Assembly: GCA_934754375.1 (NCBI GenBank)
Contig: CAKVHT010000003.1
Span: forward strand, 1 to 41,243
Reading direction: 5' to 3'
Length of the DNA: 41,243 nucleotides
From: an uncultured Clostridia bacterium
GTDB taxonomy: Bacteria; Bacillota; Clostridia; Christensenellales; UBA1242
Shown here one piece after another: positions 8,144 through 16,123 of this stretch. Within the stretch, counting starts at the first letter, position 1; every line of letters begins with the position of its first letter. The position numbers and the translations under genes were made by a program. The notes under the pieces are model-generated. The model ran no database searches. It was not told the DNA's origin and worked only from the letters and a program-made list of their open reading frames with translations.

Positions 8144-8163
8144 TTGTCGAATATTGTCGAATA
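8144..8163. repeat. Two tandem 10-bp repeats (TTGTCGAATA), possible operator
   Basis: TTGTCGAATA occurs twice head to tail at 8144-8153 and 8154-8163. The 10-bp period places the two copies on the same face of the DNA. They lie 25 to 45 bp upstream of the regulator's -35 box and in the gap after uppP, so they could be a binding site for this HTH protein or for an activator. Confidence 0.5.
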
Positions 8164-8207
8164 AAACTTTCATATTTCATTTAATTTAACATAAAAAAAT
8201 TACAAAC

Positions 8208-8957
8208 CTATTTAAAAAATAAAATTAACAAACTTAACAATATTAAATAGAAACTGAAATAAATCAGTTTGTTCTTTTTAACCAGTTTTAGCATTATTTT
8301 GATTGATAAAATCCCAAATACAAATGAAGTTATCATCACAATGAATATTCCAAGCCAATTCACTGTTATTTGACTTGTGAATAATTTTATGCTTTCATAC
8401 ACAGCACTTGCCAAGATGACAGGAATGCTCATTAAAAACGAAAAATCGAGTGCTTGCTCTTTTTCAACCCCAACCAGCAAACCACAAACCAATGTTGATC
8501 CACTGCGTGACACCCCCGGAAGCAATGCTAGACCTTGAGCCAGCCCCATATAAAACGCATTACGTTTGTTGATTGGCTTTGTGCCTGCAGATTTAAAATC
8601 AGCAATTGCCAACAGCAAAGCAGATGCTAAAAACCCCCACACCAAAACATGAGATGAAAAATTATCCTCTAAAAAATTGTGAAAAATCAACACCATTGCA
8701 ACAGTTGGCAAAGTTGCAATAATAAGGCAGATATTTATTGGGTTAAATGGCTTTTTAACCAGTTCCCAAATGCGCTTACGATAGCAAAACACCACAGCGA
8801 ACAATGTTCCAATATGAGCAACCACACTCAACAACAAAAGGTTGTCCAAATCAAAAAACGAGCCAAATAAAACAACATGTCCACTGCTTGAAACTGGCAA
8901 AAATTCAGTCAAACCCTGCACAATACCTATTAAAATGTACTTTAAGATATTTTTCAC
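8208..8957 (-). CDS. uppP: Undecaprenyl-diphosphatase (BacA/UppP family)
   Basis: A 249-aa polytopic membrane protein, normal length. It removes a phosphate from undecaprenyl diphosphate at the outer face of the membrane, recycling the lipid carrier for peptidoglycan and other wall polymers; it also gives bacitracin tolerance. Both family signatures are present: QGLTEFLPVSSSGH at residues 14-27, and PGVSRSGST near residue 150, which contribute the catalytic Glu, Ser and Arg. The start codon is GTG (8957) with AAAGGAA upstream. It is transcribed away from ychF, which starts 68 bp away on the other strand. Confidence 0.96.
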   Translation of the reverse strand: MKNILKYILIGIVQGLTEFLPVSSSGHVVLFGSFFDLDNLLLLSVVAHIGTLFAVVFCYRKRIWELVKKPFNPINICLIIATLPTVAMVLIFHNFLEDNFSSHVLVWGFLASALLLAIADFKSAGTKPINKRNAFYMGLAQGLALLPGVSRSGSTLVCGLLVGVEKEQALDFSFLMSIPVILASAVYESIKLFTSQITVNWLGIFIVMITSFVFGILSIKIMLKLVKKNKLIYFSFYLILLSLLILFFK

Positions 8958-9025
8958 TTGAAATTTCCTTTAAAATATTGTATTATTGGTAAACGAAAAT
9001 ATACACAGAAAAGAGGTAACTAAAA

Positions 9026-10120
9026 TTGAAATTAGGTGTTGTTGGATTGCCAAATGTTGGCAAAAGCACATTGTTTAACGCAATAACAAAAGCAGGAGCT
9101 GAAAGCGCAAACTATCCATTTTGCACAATCGAACCAAATGTTGGTGTTGTTGATGTTGCAGATGAAAGATTGAATAGATTGGCAGAAATGTACCACACTA
9201 ATAAAATCATACCAGCACAAATTGAATTTGTTGATATTGCTGGCCTTGTTAAAGGTGCAAGCGAGGGTGCTGGTTTAGGCAACAAATTTTTAAGCCATAT
9301 ACGTGAAGTTGATGCAATCGTGCATGTTGTACGTGTGTTTAAAAATGATAAAATAATCCACGTTGACGGAAGCATTGACCCAGTGCGTGATATTGATACA
9401 ATAAATTTGGAATTGATTTTAAGCGATATTGATGCCGTAACAAAACGTATTGATAGAATCAAAAAAATAGTTCATGGCGGACAAGCAGATCCTCAAACTG
9501 TTAAAGAATATGAATTGCTCAACGAGGTTTTGGAACTTTTAAAATATCAAAAACCGGCACGTATGTTGAAATTAAATGCGGAAGAGCAAAAAATAGTTGA
9601 TGGATTCTTTTTGATTACATCAAAGCCAATTATTTATGTTGCCAATACAAGTGACGAATTGGACGATTTTCAACGAGAAAATATTGAAAAAATCAAAAAA
9701 ATTGCACAAGCCGAACAAGCTGAGGTTATCTCACTTTGCGCAAGAACCGAAGAAGAACTTATAAACATGCCAGCAGAAGATCGTGAAATGTTTAAGCAAG
9801 AATTAGGCATCACTTCTTCAGGTTTGGAAAAATTGATTGTTGCAAGTTATCATTTGCTTGGGCTTATAAGTTTTATCACGGCAGGCGAAAAAGAAGTTCG
9901 TGCTTGGACAATCCATCGTGGCACTCTTGCCCCACAGGCGGCTGGCAAAATCCACACCGACTTTGAACGTGGTTTTATCCGTGCAGACGTTGTTAAATAT
10001 GATGATTTGATTAGCCTTGGCGATTACAACTTGTGCCGTGAAAAAGGCAAAATAATCAGTGCTGGCAAAGATTATGTTGTGCAAGACGGTGATATAATTG
10101 TGTTTAAATTTAATGTTTAG
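9026..10120 (+). CDS. ychF: Ribosome-binding ATPase YchF (OBG family)
   Basis: A 364-aa product starting with TTG at 9026, ten nt after an AGAGGT Shine-Dalgarno; the N-terminus MKLGVVGLPNVGKS fits the family exactly. Walker A (GLPNVGKS) is at residues 7-14. The switch region DIAGLVKGASEGAGLGNKFL is the Obg-like signature. The G4 motif reads NTSDE instead of the usual NxxE that gives YchF its ATP preference. A coiled-coil insert (residues about 125-200) and a C-terminal TGS-like domain (RAWTIHRGTLAPQAAGKIHTDFERGFIRADV) follow. The protein binds ribosomes and is linked to stress responses. The next gene starts 8 nt after its stop. Confidence 0.96.
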   Translation: MKLGVVGLPNVGKSTLFNAITKAGAESANYPFCTIEPNVGVVDVADERLNRLAEMYHTNKIIPAQIEFVDIAGLVKGASEGAGLGNKFLSHIREVDAIVHVVRVFKNDKIIHVDGSIDPVRDIDTINLELILSDIDAVTKRIDRIKKIVHGGQADPQTVKEYELLNEVLELLKYQKPARMLKLNAEEQKIVDGFFLITSKPIIYVANTSDELDDFQRENIEKIKKIAQAEQAEVISLCARTEEELINMPAEDREMFKQELGITSSGLEKLIVASYHLLGLISFITAGEKEVRAWTIHRGTLAPQAAGKIHTDFERGFIRADVVKYDDLISLGDYNLCREKGKIISAGKDYVVQDGDIIVFKFNV

Positions 10121-10128
10121 GTGATAAG

Positions 10129-10797
10129 ATGAAAAATAATCAACAAAACAATCAAACAACCAGTGACAAAGCTGTTGAAACTGAAACAAAAAAGTTGATT
10201 GTAAAAACAACTGAAATTGTGCAAAATAAAAACAAGCAAAAACAAGAAGATAAAGTTGAAAAGCACAAAAAAAAGAAAAAACAAAAGCAAAAACAAGAAA
10301 AAATTGTTCCAACCGACAAAATCAGGAATATCCAAATAAAAAAGAAGCAATATTTCGTCACATACTTGACAGTGCTTGCCCTTGCATGCACTCTTTTGCT
10401 TGGCATGATTATATTTTTGATGACTCAAATACGTGTTTGGTGGATCTGGTTGATTGATTTATCTCTACTTGGTTTTTGCATTTGGAGATGTGTTCACCTA
10501 TGTGTGCGTGTAAACAATCAGTCAATTTACACAATTTATTCCAACTGCATTGTGATAAGATCTATGATGCTTGATACTGTAATTGAAAACAAAAACATTT
10601 ACGATGTTGCACCCTTCCGCAATTGGGTTGACAAGTTAAATAAAAAACCTGCACATTCAATTGCGATATATTTAGATCCAAAGCATAAAGACAAGGTCGT
10701 TATTGGTTTCCTTGATGAAGATTTAACAACTTTATCTAATGAAATTTTAACTGTGGCAAATAAATGCAAAGCAGAAAGAAAAATTAGTAAACAATAA
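10129..10797 (+). CDS. Lys-rich two-pass membrane protein, possibly with a bacterial PH-like domain
   Basis: A 222-aa product starting 8 nt after ychF with AGGTGA as Shine-Dalgarno, so it is probably in one operon with it. Residues 1-72 are hydrophilic and extremely Lys/Gln-rich, with runs such as HKKKKKQKQKQEK. Two membrane helices follow at about 75-98 and 102-122. The remaining 100 residues form a predicted beta-rich cytosolic domain (NNQSIYTIYSNCIVIRSMM, DPKHKDKVVIGFLDED, then a C-terminal helix). Two adjacent helices plus such a domain is the layout of bacterial PH-like (bPH) membrane proteins; this is an impression only. The basic tail might bind nucleic acid or lipid head groups. Confidence 0.65.
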   Translation: MKNNQQNNQTTSDKAVETETKKLIVKTTEIVQNKNKQKQEDKVEKHKKKKKQKQKQEKIVPTDKIRNIQIKKKQYFVTYLTVLALACTLLLGMIIFLMTQIRVWWIWLIDLSLLGFCIWRCVHLCVRVNNQSIYTIYSNCIVIRSMMLDTVIENKNIYDVAPFRNWVDKLNKKPAHSIAIYLDPKHKDKVVIGFLDEDLTTLSNEILTVANKCKAERKISKQ

Positions 10798-10880
10798 AGA
10801 TAATGTCATCAAGATAATATCTTGATAACAGAAGAAAAATCCATCTCCGCTTTACCTACAAGCACTGCTTGTTGATAATA

Positions 10881-10913
10881 AAAAAGCCAGTATCAAAATA
10901 TACTGGTTTTTTT
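10881..10913. terminator. Terminator after the ychF operon
   Basis: CCAGTAT (10887-10893) pairs with ATACTGG (10900-10906); flanking A and T runs make it a bidirectional intrinsic terminator. Two weaker hairpins precede it at 10808-10826 and 10858-10872. Confidence 0.8.
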
Positions 10914-10914
10914 G

Positions 10915-11063
10915 TGGAGCGGGTGATGGGAGGTGTTGCTTTCGCACCACTTCACGCTAGGCTGTCGCCTACGCTAATTCGTGCTACAAACAACAAGCAG
11001 TTGTTGTTTGCTTTACGCACTCACCCTCTCAGGGTTCGCCTCCCTTTAATTTTTGTCTAAATT
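10915..11063. mobile_element. Hairpin-rich insert bounded by a copy of the tRNA-Gly 3' end
   Basis: An 18-bp sequence (TGGAGCGGGTGATGGGAG, the reverse complement of the tRNA-Gly 3' end including CCA) occurs at 10915-10932 and again inside the tRNA at 11064-11081. The 131 bp between are unusually G/C-rich for the region and packed with hairpins: a perfect 10-bp stem (10987-10996 with 11001-11010), TAGGC/GCCTA and CCCT/AGGG. It carries no gene; a 63-codon frame across it lacks a Shine-Dalgarno. Duplication of a tRNA 3' end is what site-specific integration or a tRNA-targeting mini-element leaves behind. The mechanism is inferred. Confidence 0.5.
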
Positions 11064-11137
11064 TGGAGCGGGTGATGGGAGTCGAACCCACCTCATAGGC
11101 TTGGGAAGCCCACGTACTACCGATGTACTACACCCGC
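11064..11137 (-). tRNA. tRNA-Gly, anticodon CCC
   Basis: A 74-nt cloverleaf with encoded CCA. The acceptor stem is GCGGGTG/CACCCGC with discriminator T, the T arm GGTTCGA is standard, and the anticodon loop TTCCCAA gives CCC, reading GGG. The 3' end is duplicated 150 bp further along (10915-10932). Confidence 0.95.
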
Positions 11138-11233
11138 AAACTGATGTATGATGTTATGCTAACATTTTTGTTTAATTTTAGCAACTAGTTGAATTATTAA
11201 ACTTAAAATTTTACAAAATATTTTAAAAATGTC

Positions 11234-11262
11234 TTGACAACAAATTCCTATTTAGATATAAT
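11234..11262 (+). promoter_or_regulatory. Consensus promoter for the tRNA-Met/tRNA-Glu pair
   Basis: Perfect TTGACA (11234-11239), 17-bp spacer, perfect TATAAT (11257-11262). The start point would fall about 5 nt before the tRNA-Met 5' end. Confidence 0.9.
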
Positions 11263-11273
11263 TGCATAGTAAC

Positions 11274-11349
11274 GGCGGTGTGGCTCAGCGGTTAAAGCAA
11301 TCGGTTCATACCCGATAGATCGGTAGTTCAAGTCTACCCACCGCCACCA
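11274..11349 (+). tRNA. tRNA-Met, anticodon CAT (elongator type)
   Basis: A 76-nt cloverleaf with encoded CCA. The acceptor stem GGCGGTG/CACCGCC begins with a G-C pair rather than the unpaired first base of an initiator tRNA, so this is elongator tRNA-Met; overall it closely resembles the Bacillus elongator. An Ile tRNA with lysidine-modified CAT is less likely. Confidence 0.93.
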
Positions 11350-11421
11350 CACAAAACATAGTTGCGCTTTGCAAATTTATCGTTTGTGTTGCTTTTCGTT
11401 TTTAAAAATCAAACCTTTTAT

Positions 11422-11496
11422 GGTCCCATGGTCAAGTGGTTAAGACACCGCCCTTTCACGGCGGTATCAGGGGTTCGAGTCCCCTTGGGACTACCA
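11422..11496 (+). tRNA. tRNA-Glu, anticodon TTC
   Basis: A 75-nt cloverleaf with encoded CCA. The anticodon arm CCGCC-CTTTCAC-GGCGG gives TTC, the typical Glu loop. The acceptor GGTCCCA/TGGGACT has a G-U first pair. It lies 72 nt after tRNA-Met and probably comes from the same transcript. Confidence 0.95.
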
Positions 11497-11500
11497 AATT

Positions 11501-11530
11501 GCACTGCAAATGCAGTGCTTTTTTATTTTT
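11501..11530 (+). terminator. Terminator of the tRNA pair
   Basis: GCACTGC (11501-11507) pairs with GCAGTGC (11512-11518), followed by a run of T. It begins 4 nt after the tRNA-Glu CCA. Confidence 0.9.
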
Positions 11531-11666
11531 AATCATTACAACAAAACAATAAACCAAATTTAAACTATTAAAGACATATCGTTTGTTGCGTTGAACATCA
11601 TCAAGCAAATACAAGCGTCGATTATTAAATATTATTTTGCAATATCTTCAAAAATTTTTGTTATGT

Positions 11667-11695
11667 TTGACATTTAAACAATTTTCAAGCATAAT
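11667..11695 (+). promoter_or_regulatory. Promoter of the P-loop kinase gene, leaderless type
   Basis: Perfect TTGACA (11667-11672), 17-bp spacer, CATAAT (11690-11695), then 6 nt to ATG 11702. No Shine-Dalgarno. Confidence 0.7.
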
Positions 11696-11701
11696 AAAAC
11701 C

Positions 11702-12253
11702 ATGAGCAAAGTTTATATACTTATAGGTTCTGTTGGCGCCGGCAAATCAACAATGGCTGAAAAACTGCGCATAGAGCAAAATGTTCAAATAATTTCTGCC
11801 GATGAAATTTATAAAACTCTACCAGTAAAAAAAATATCAACAAAACCTTATGATTACAACATAAGAAACGAAATCTTAAACAGAATTTGTGACGAAATGT
11901 CATCTTGTTTAAAAAATAATATTGATTGTGTGATTGACTACACCAACATGCCAACAAAGCGCAGACGCAGATTTTTAACCATAGCAAAAAGGCATAAAGC
12001 ATGTATCATTTGCAAATTTTTGCTTGTTGATAAAGATGTTTTGCTTAAACAATTGATTAAACGTGAAACAACCAATTTGGCATCACACGTTATCTTGCAA
12101 AAAGAGCAGACGGTAAACTTATATCTCAAACGTGTTGCTGAAAACAGCCCGGTATTGAATGAAGGGTATTCAATGATTGAAACATATCAAAACGGCAGAC
12201 TTGTTGACACAAAACACCAAAAAAACAAAAAAAGATTTTTTAAAAAGCAATAA
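11702..12253 (+). CDS. Small P-loop kinase, AAA_33/polynucleotide-kinase-like
   Basis: A 183-aa product. Walker A GSVGAGKS is at residues 8-15. It is followed by ISADEIY, an Asp where this family (Zeta-toxin, T4 PNK kinase domain and related small-molecule kinases) binds substrate, and by DCVIDYTNMPTKRRRRFL, resembling the family's VIvDnTN...R segment. The C-terminus is basic (KHQKNKKRFFKKQ). The substrate cannot be told from sequence; a nucleic acid 5'-OH or a small molecule is possible. It precedes a lipid glycosyltransferase by 47 nt and may share its transcript. Confidence 0.8.
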   Translation: MSKVYILIGSVGAGKSTMAEKLRIEQNVQIISADEIYKTLPVKKISTKPYDYNIRNEILNRICDEMSSCLKNNIDCVIDYTNMPTKRRRRFLTIAKRHKACIICKFLLVDKDVLLKQLIKRETTNLASHVILQKEQTVNLYLKRVAENSPVLNEGYSMIETYQNGRLVDTKHQKNKKRFFKKQ

Positions 12254-12300
12254 TCAAAAATAAAACTTATTGAATTATTTAATAAATCAAAGGATAAAAT

Positions 12301-13389
12301 ATGAAAAAAATATTAATTTTGATGTCAGAACGTACTGGCACAGGGCACAAATCAAGCGCCAATGCAATTGATTTAAAACTGAAAGAAATGGGTTATCAAA
12401 CCAAGCAATTAAACTGCTTTAAAACAATGGGAAAAATGGGCGAAAAAATGGAAAATTGCTACATTCCGCTTACAACTCACCACCCTTTTATTTGGAAAAT
12501 AAGCCAATCTTTTTCTCAGCACTTTACAAACACAATGCATCAATTCATATATAATCATTGCAAAAAGGAAATGTTGAAGCAAATCAAAGAATATCAACCA
12601 GATTTGATAATCACTGACCATTGCATGTTTACAAAGGCAATTTCAAAGTTGTTAAAAAAGAACAATTTAAATATACCTTTTATGATTGCAGTTATTGACC
12701 TTGTAAATCCACCCCATGTTTGGCGAGACAAACGTGCTGATATGAGTTTTTTGCCAACAGAAAAAGTGTACGACCAATATATTAAACTTGGTTTTAAACC
12801 AGAGCAATTGCTTGTAACAGGTTTCCCCATCCGTGAAGATATTCATGTTTTGAAAACGCCAAAACAACAAAAAGACACAGTAAACATTTTAATGGTTAAT
12901 CCGTCAATCAATTTGAAAAAGAACCTTAAATTTGTTAAGGAATTGGACAAACTTGAAAACGTTAAAATAACCTTTGTTTGTGGCAGAGACACCACCCTTT
13001 TGAATGCCTTAACAAAGGAACAATCAAAAGGCAATTTGAGCAAGGTTGAAGTGTTGGGGTTTGTTACAAATATGAACGAACTTTTAATGAATGCACACAT
13101 TTTGCTGACAAAGGCTGGCCCAAACATGCTTTTGGAGGGCACAAGAAGTGGCACTGCAGTTGTTGTGACTGGACATATCCCAGGGCAAGAAGCGCAAAAC
13201 TATAAATATATAACTGAAAATGGCTATGGAATAAAATGTGAAAATCCAAACAAGATTTTTGCCCTTGTTGAAAATATGATAAAATCAAAAGAACTTCAAA
13301 CCTATTTAAACAATGTTGTAACAACAAAATACAATAACGGCGCAGAAATGATTGCCAAAGAAATTGACAGATTTCTGCAAAGCAAATAG
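12301..13389 (+). CDS. Diacylglycerol glycosyltransferase, UgtP/MGDG-synthase family (GT28)
   Basis: A 362-aa product, about the length of UgtP/YpfP proteins. The N-terminus MSERTGTGHKSSANAIDLKLKE contains the MGDG-synthase-type GHxxSA motif (about residues 16-21). The middle has the LIITDHCMFT and VTGFPIRED motifs, and the C-terminal GT-B nucleotide-sugar half carries VLGFVTNMNELL, TKAGPNMLLEG and GHIPGQEAQN. These enzymes transfer hexose from UDP-sugar to diacylglycerol, making membrane glycolipids and lipoteichoic acid anchors at the inner face of the membrane. AAAGGA lies upstream of the ATG. The next gene is another glycosyltransferase. Confidence 0.88.
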   Translation: MKKILILMSERTGTGHKSSANAIDLKLKEMGYQTKQLNCFKTMGKMGEKMENCYIPLTTHHPFIWKISQSFSQHFTNTMHQFIYNHCKKEMLKQIKEYQPDLIITDHCMFTKAISKLLKKNNLNIPFMIAVIDLVNPPHVWRDKRADMSFLPTEKVYDQYIKLGFKPEQLLVTGFPIREDIHVLKTPKQQKDTVNILMVNPSINLKKNLKFVKELDKLENVKITFVCGRDTTLLNALTKEQSKGNLSKVEVLGFVTNMNELLMNAHILLTKAGPNMLLEGTRSGTAVVVTGHIPGQEAQNYKYITENGYGIKCENPNKIFALVENMIKSKELQTYLNNVVTTKYNNGAEMIAKEIDRFLQSK

Positions 13390-13576
13390 TTTTCCACACT
13401 TTTGCCACAATCAAACAAATTTATAAACACAATAAGCAAAAGATTTTGAAATTTATGTTGTAAACAATGTTTGAAAATAATAACAAAAAATTGTTGAAAA
13501 CAAATTTTACAAAAACTATTTGCTTTTTTTATGTTTTGTGCTAATATAAGAACACTTACTGAAACAGAGGTCTATT

Positions 13577-14938
13577 ATGAATTATTTAGAAACAGTCAAC
13601 CTAGTATTTTCTATCATATTTGCTATAGTTGGATTTTTAACATTTTACTTTATTATATTCTTCATTGTGGGTTTATTTTCAAAGAAAAAATTTCCAAAAA
13701 CGGATATTAAAAAGAAGTATGGTTTTGTTATTTCAGCCAGAAATGAAGCCAATGTTATTGGCAATTTAATTGAAAGCATAAAGAAAAACAATTATCCTCA
13801 AGACAAATTAACAATATTTGTTGTTGCTCACAACTGCACAGATAATACTGCTGAAATTGCAAGGAAATATGGTGCAGTTTGCTATGAATACAGCAATCCG
13901 GACGAACGCACAAAGGGTTATGCTTTAAAATATTTGTTTGACCAAATTGACAAAGATTATGGCATCACAAGTTTTGACGGATTTTTTGAACTTGATGCGG
14001 ACAACATTTTAAGCCCTGACTTTGTTGACAAAATGAATGATGCATTTGTGGCAACAAAAGGCGAAAGTGTTATAACTTCATTTAGAAATTCAAAGAACTT
14101 CAAAAGCAATTTGATTTCTGGTCTGTATGGTGTTTACTTTATGGCAGGTTGCCGTCTTGAAATGCGTGGTAGAACAAAAATGGGTTGTTCAACCAGGGTT
14201 TCGGGCACTGGCTTTTTGTTTAATTCAAAAGTTGTTAAAGATGGTTGGCCTTATGTTACACTTACAGAGGACTGGGAATTTACTGCTGATCAAATCATCA
14301 ACAACACAAAAATTGAGTTTTGCGATGACGCAGTGTTCTATGATGAACAACCAACAACTTTCAAGGTTATGTGGCGTCAAAGGGTTAGATGGTCACGTGG
14401 TCACTTGCTTGTTTGTGTGACAAGGTTTAAAGATTTGGTTAAATCATTTTGGTCTCCAAAATACAGTCACCGCAACAAAATGTCTCTTTATGATATCTTC
14501 ATCAACTGCATGCCTATATGTTTGGTTACTTTAGGTATTGGTTTGGCTCAATTGATTTGTTATTTGTTTGCCCCTCTTGCTGGCATAAGTTTAGGCTTTG
14601 CACTGCTTCAATGGTTGAAAATGTTTGGCTGGATGATGTTGACTTTCTACATAACTTGTTTCTTGCAAGCTGGTGTTGTGTTCATTGCTGAAAGAAAACG
14701 TATCAAAGATTTGTCATTTGGCAGAAAATTGGCTTTGTGTTTGGTATGGCCTTTGTTCTTGTTGATTCAATATCCTATGGATGTTGTTGCGCTTTTCCAA
14801 AAGAACATTGGTTGGAAAGTTATTCCACATACTGATACAACAAGCATTGAAAACCTTCATGAAGAAATACAACAAACCCAAGCAACTGTTAATTCAACCG
14901 ACAGTGAATCGGTTGATAAAGACAATAGTGAAATGTAA
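13577..14938 (+). CDS. Membrane-bound family 2 glycosyltransferase (processive type)
   Basis: A 453-aa product with AGAGGT before the ATG. A membrane helix lies at residues 10-34, then a GT-A catalytic domain: SARNEANVIGNLIES start, metal-binding DAD at 140-142, TED at 230-232 and QRVRW at 268-272. The D, D, TED, Q-x-x-R-W set is that of cellulose/hyaluronan-synthase-like processive enzymes. Three or so membrane helices follow (about 305-330, 335-370, 385-410), and a polar Thr/Ser-rich tail ends the protein. It probably builds or extends a cell-surface glycan or glycolipid; product unknown. No partner subunits lie nearby. Confidence 0.85.
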   Translation: MNYLETVNLVFSIIFAIVGFLTFYFIIFFIVGLFSKKKFPKTDIKKKYGFVISARNEANVIGNLIESIKKNNYPQDKLTIFVVAHNCTDNTAEIARKYGAVCYEYSNPDERTKGYALKYLFDQIDKDYGITSFDGFFELDADNILSPDFVDKMNDAFVATKGESVITSFRNSKNFKSNLISGLYGVYFMAGCRLEMRGRTKMGCSTRVSGTGFLFNSKVVKDGWPYVTLTEDWEFTADQIINNTKIEFCDDAVFYDEQPTTFKVMWRQRVRWSRGHLLVCVTRFKDLVKSFWSPKYSHRNKMSLYDIFINCMPICLVTLGIGLAQLICYLFAPLAGISLGFALLQWLKMFGWMMLTFYITCFLQAGVVFIAERKRIKDLSFGRKLALCLVWPLFLLIQYPMDVVALFQKNIGWKVIPHTDTTSIENLHEEIQQTQATVNSTDSESVDKDNSEM

Positions 14939-15050
14939 ACAAAATAAATACTTTGATTTTGCTTATTAATGAGTTCATTATCTAGTAGAGAATATATCGT
15001 TATACATAATAAACCAATTTATTTTATAAAGCTTATTGTATTCGAAACAA

Positions 15051-15075
15051 AAAACGGACACTTGTCCGTTTTTTT
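15051..15075. terminator. Bidirectional terminator between converging genes
   Basis: AAAACGGACA (15051-15060) pairs perfectly with TGTCCGTTTT (15063-15072), with A and T runs on either side. It can end both the glycosyltransferase and the convergent dehydrogenase transcripts. Confidence 0.85.
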
Positions 15076-15139
15076 AATTACAAATGATGTGTTTTCATCT
15101 TTCGATATTAACACCTTTTAATGTCAAATTTACTCAAGA

Positions 15140-15937
15140 TTATTTTGATGTTTTTGTGCCATATTTTTTGTTAAGTTTTTGTTGTTTTATCCAAATATTC
15201 ATAACTGCCTTTTTAGGCAACATATTAACCAAGCGAACTTGACTGCGTGCAATAAAACCATATATTGACATTTCTTTGCCTTTTTTTGTGTCTTTAATTG
15301 CTTTTGCAATAACCTTTTCAGGCTGATACATAACCACATATTTTGTTATAACTTCATTCTTTGCTTTTGTTTTTAATGCACGGTCAAAGAATGCTGTTTT
15401 TGTCCAAAATGGGCAAACTGTTGTGATTGAAATATCAAATGGTTTAAGTTCTTGATTTAATGCCCTTGAATAACTGATTACAAATGCTTTTGTTGCACCA
15501 TAAGTTGCAATGTATGGAATTGGTTGAAAACCTGCAACAGAAGCAATGTTTGCAATTTTGCCACCTTTTTGCATATATGGCAAGGTTAATTCTGTCATTT
15601 TAAGCAAAGCTTTGCAGTTTAAATCAACCATGTTAGCAGACGCATTAACATCAATTTCATCAAACCTGCCAAATTTGCCAAAACCTGAAGCATTTACAAG
15701 CCAATCAACAACCACATCTTCAGTTTTTAATAATTCAGTATATTTTTCAAAGCTCTCTTCCTTTGTCAAATCAAAATCAAGTGCTTTGAAAGGTGTTTTG
15801 ATTTCCTTTTTTACCTGTTCCAAGCCATCTTTTTCAAGTGCGATGCCCCAGATTTCTTCAAACTGACCATCAAGTTGACGAACAAATTCTCTGCCCATAC
15901 CTGAAGATGCACCTGTTATAACTGCTATATGTTTCAT
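15140..15937 (-). CDS. Short-chain dehydrogenase/reductase
   Basis: A 265-aa classical SDR. The nucleotide-binding TGASSGMG is at residues 8-15, NAS at 82-84, the catalytic Ser at about 133 (IASVAG) and YxxxK as Tyr146/Lys150. ALDFDL (about 52-57) places an Asp after the second strand region. The C-terminal third is basic, with a hydrophobic MNIWIKQQ tail like those of membrane-associated SDRs. The substrate is unknown. The start is supported by a GGGGG-type Shine-Dalgarno 8 nt upstream. Confidence 0.88.
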   Translation of the reverse strand: MKHIAVITGASSGMGREFVRQLDGQFEEIWGIALEKDGLEQVKKEIKTPFKALDFDLTKEESFEKYTELLKTEDVVVDWLVNASGFGKFGRFDEIDVNASANMVDLNCKALLKMTELTLPYMQKGGKIANIASVAGFQPIPYIATYGATKAFVISYSRALNQELKPFDISITTVCPFWTKTAFFDRALKTKAKNEVITKYVVMYQPEKVIAKAIKDTKKGKEMSIYGFIARSQVRLVNMLPKKAVMNIWIKQQKLNKKYGTKTSK

Positions 15938-16060
15938 ATTATCCCCCTAACCTATTATATCCAAAAATGGAATAACTCAATTGTTTGTTCTACTATTCAT
16001 AATATACTTTTTAAATTTTTTTGGCAAAACAATTTTAAGTTTTTGATTGTCAAAATTTAT

Positions 16061-16090
16061 AAAAAAAATGGCTCAACAAAAGTTGAACCA
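16061..16090 (-). terminator. Terminator of the 16124-16711 gene
   Basis: A 9-bp stem (16082-16090 with 16069-16077 around a 4-nt loop, one G-U pair), followed on the minus strand by eight T. Confidence 0.85.
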
Positions 16091-16123
16091 AATTTTGATT
16101 GTAATAATTAAACTTTATTTCCA

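Noticed and set aside
10869..11060. A 63-codon open frame across the tRNA-Gly-side insert
   Set aside because: It starts in the ychF terminator, has no Shine-Dalgarno, and runs through the tRNA 3'-end copy and several hairpins; the DNA looks like a structured repeat and not a gene.
14969..15118. A 49-codon frame after the family 2 glycosyltransferase
   Set aside because: No Shine-Dalgarno, and it reads straight through the bidirectional terminator hairpin.
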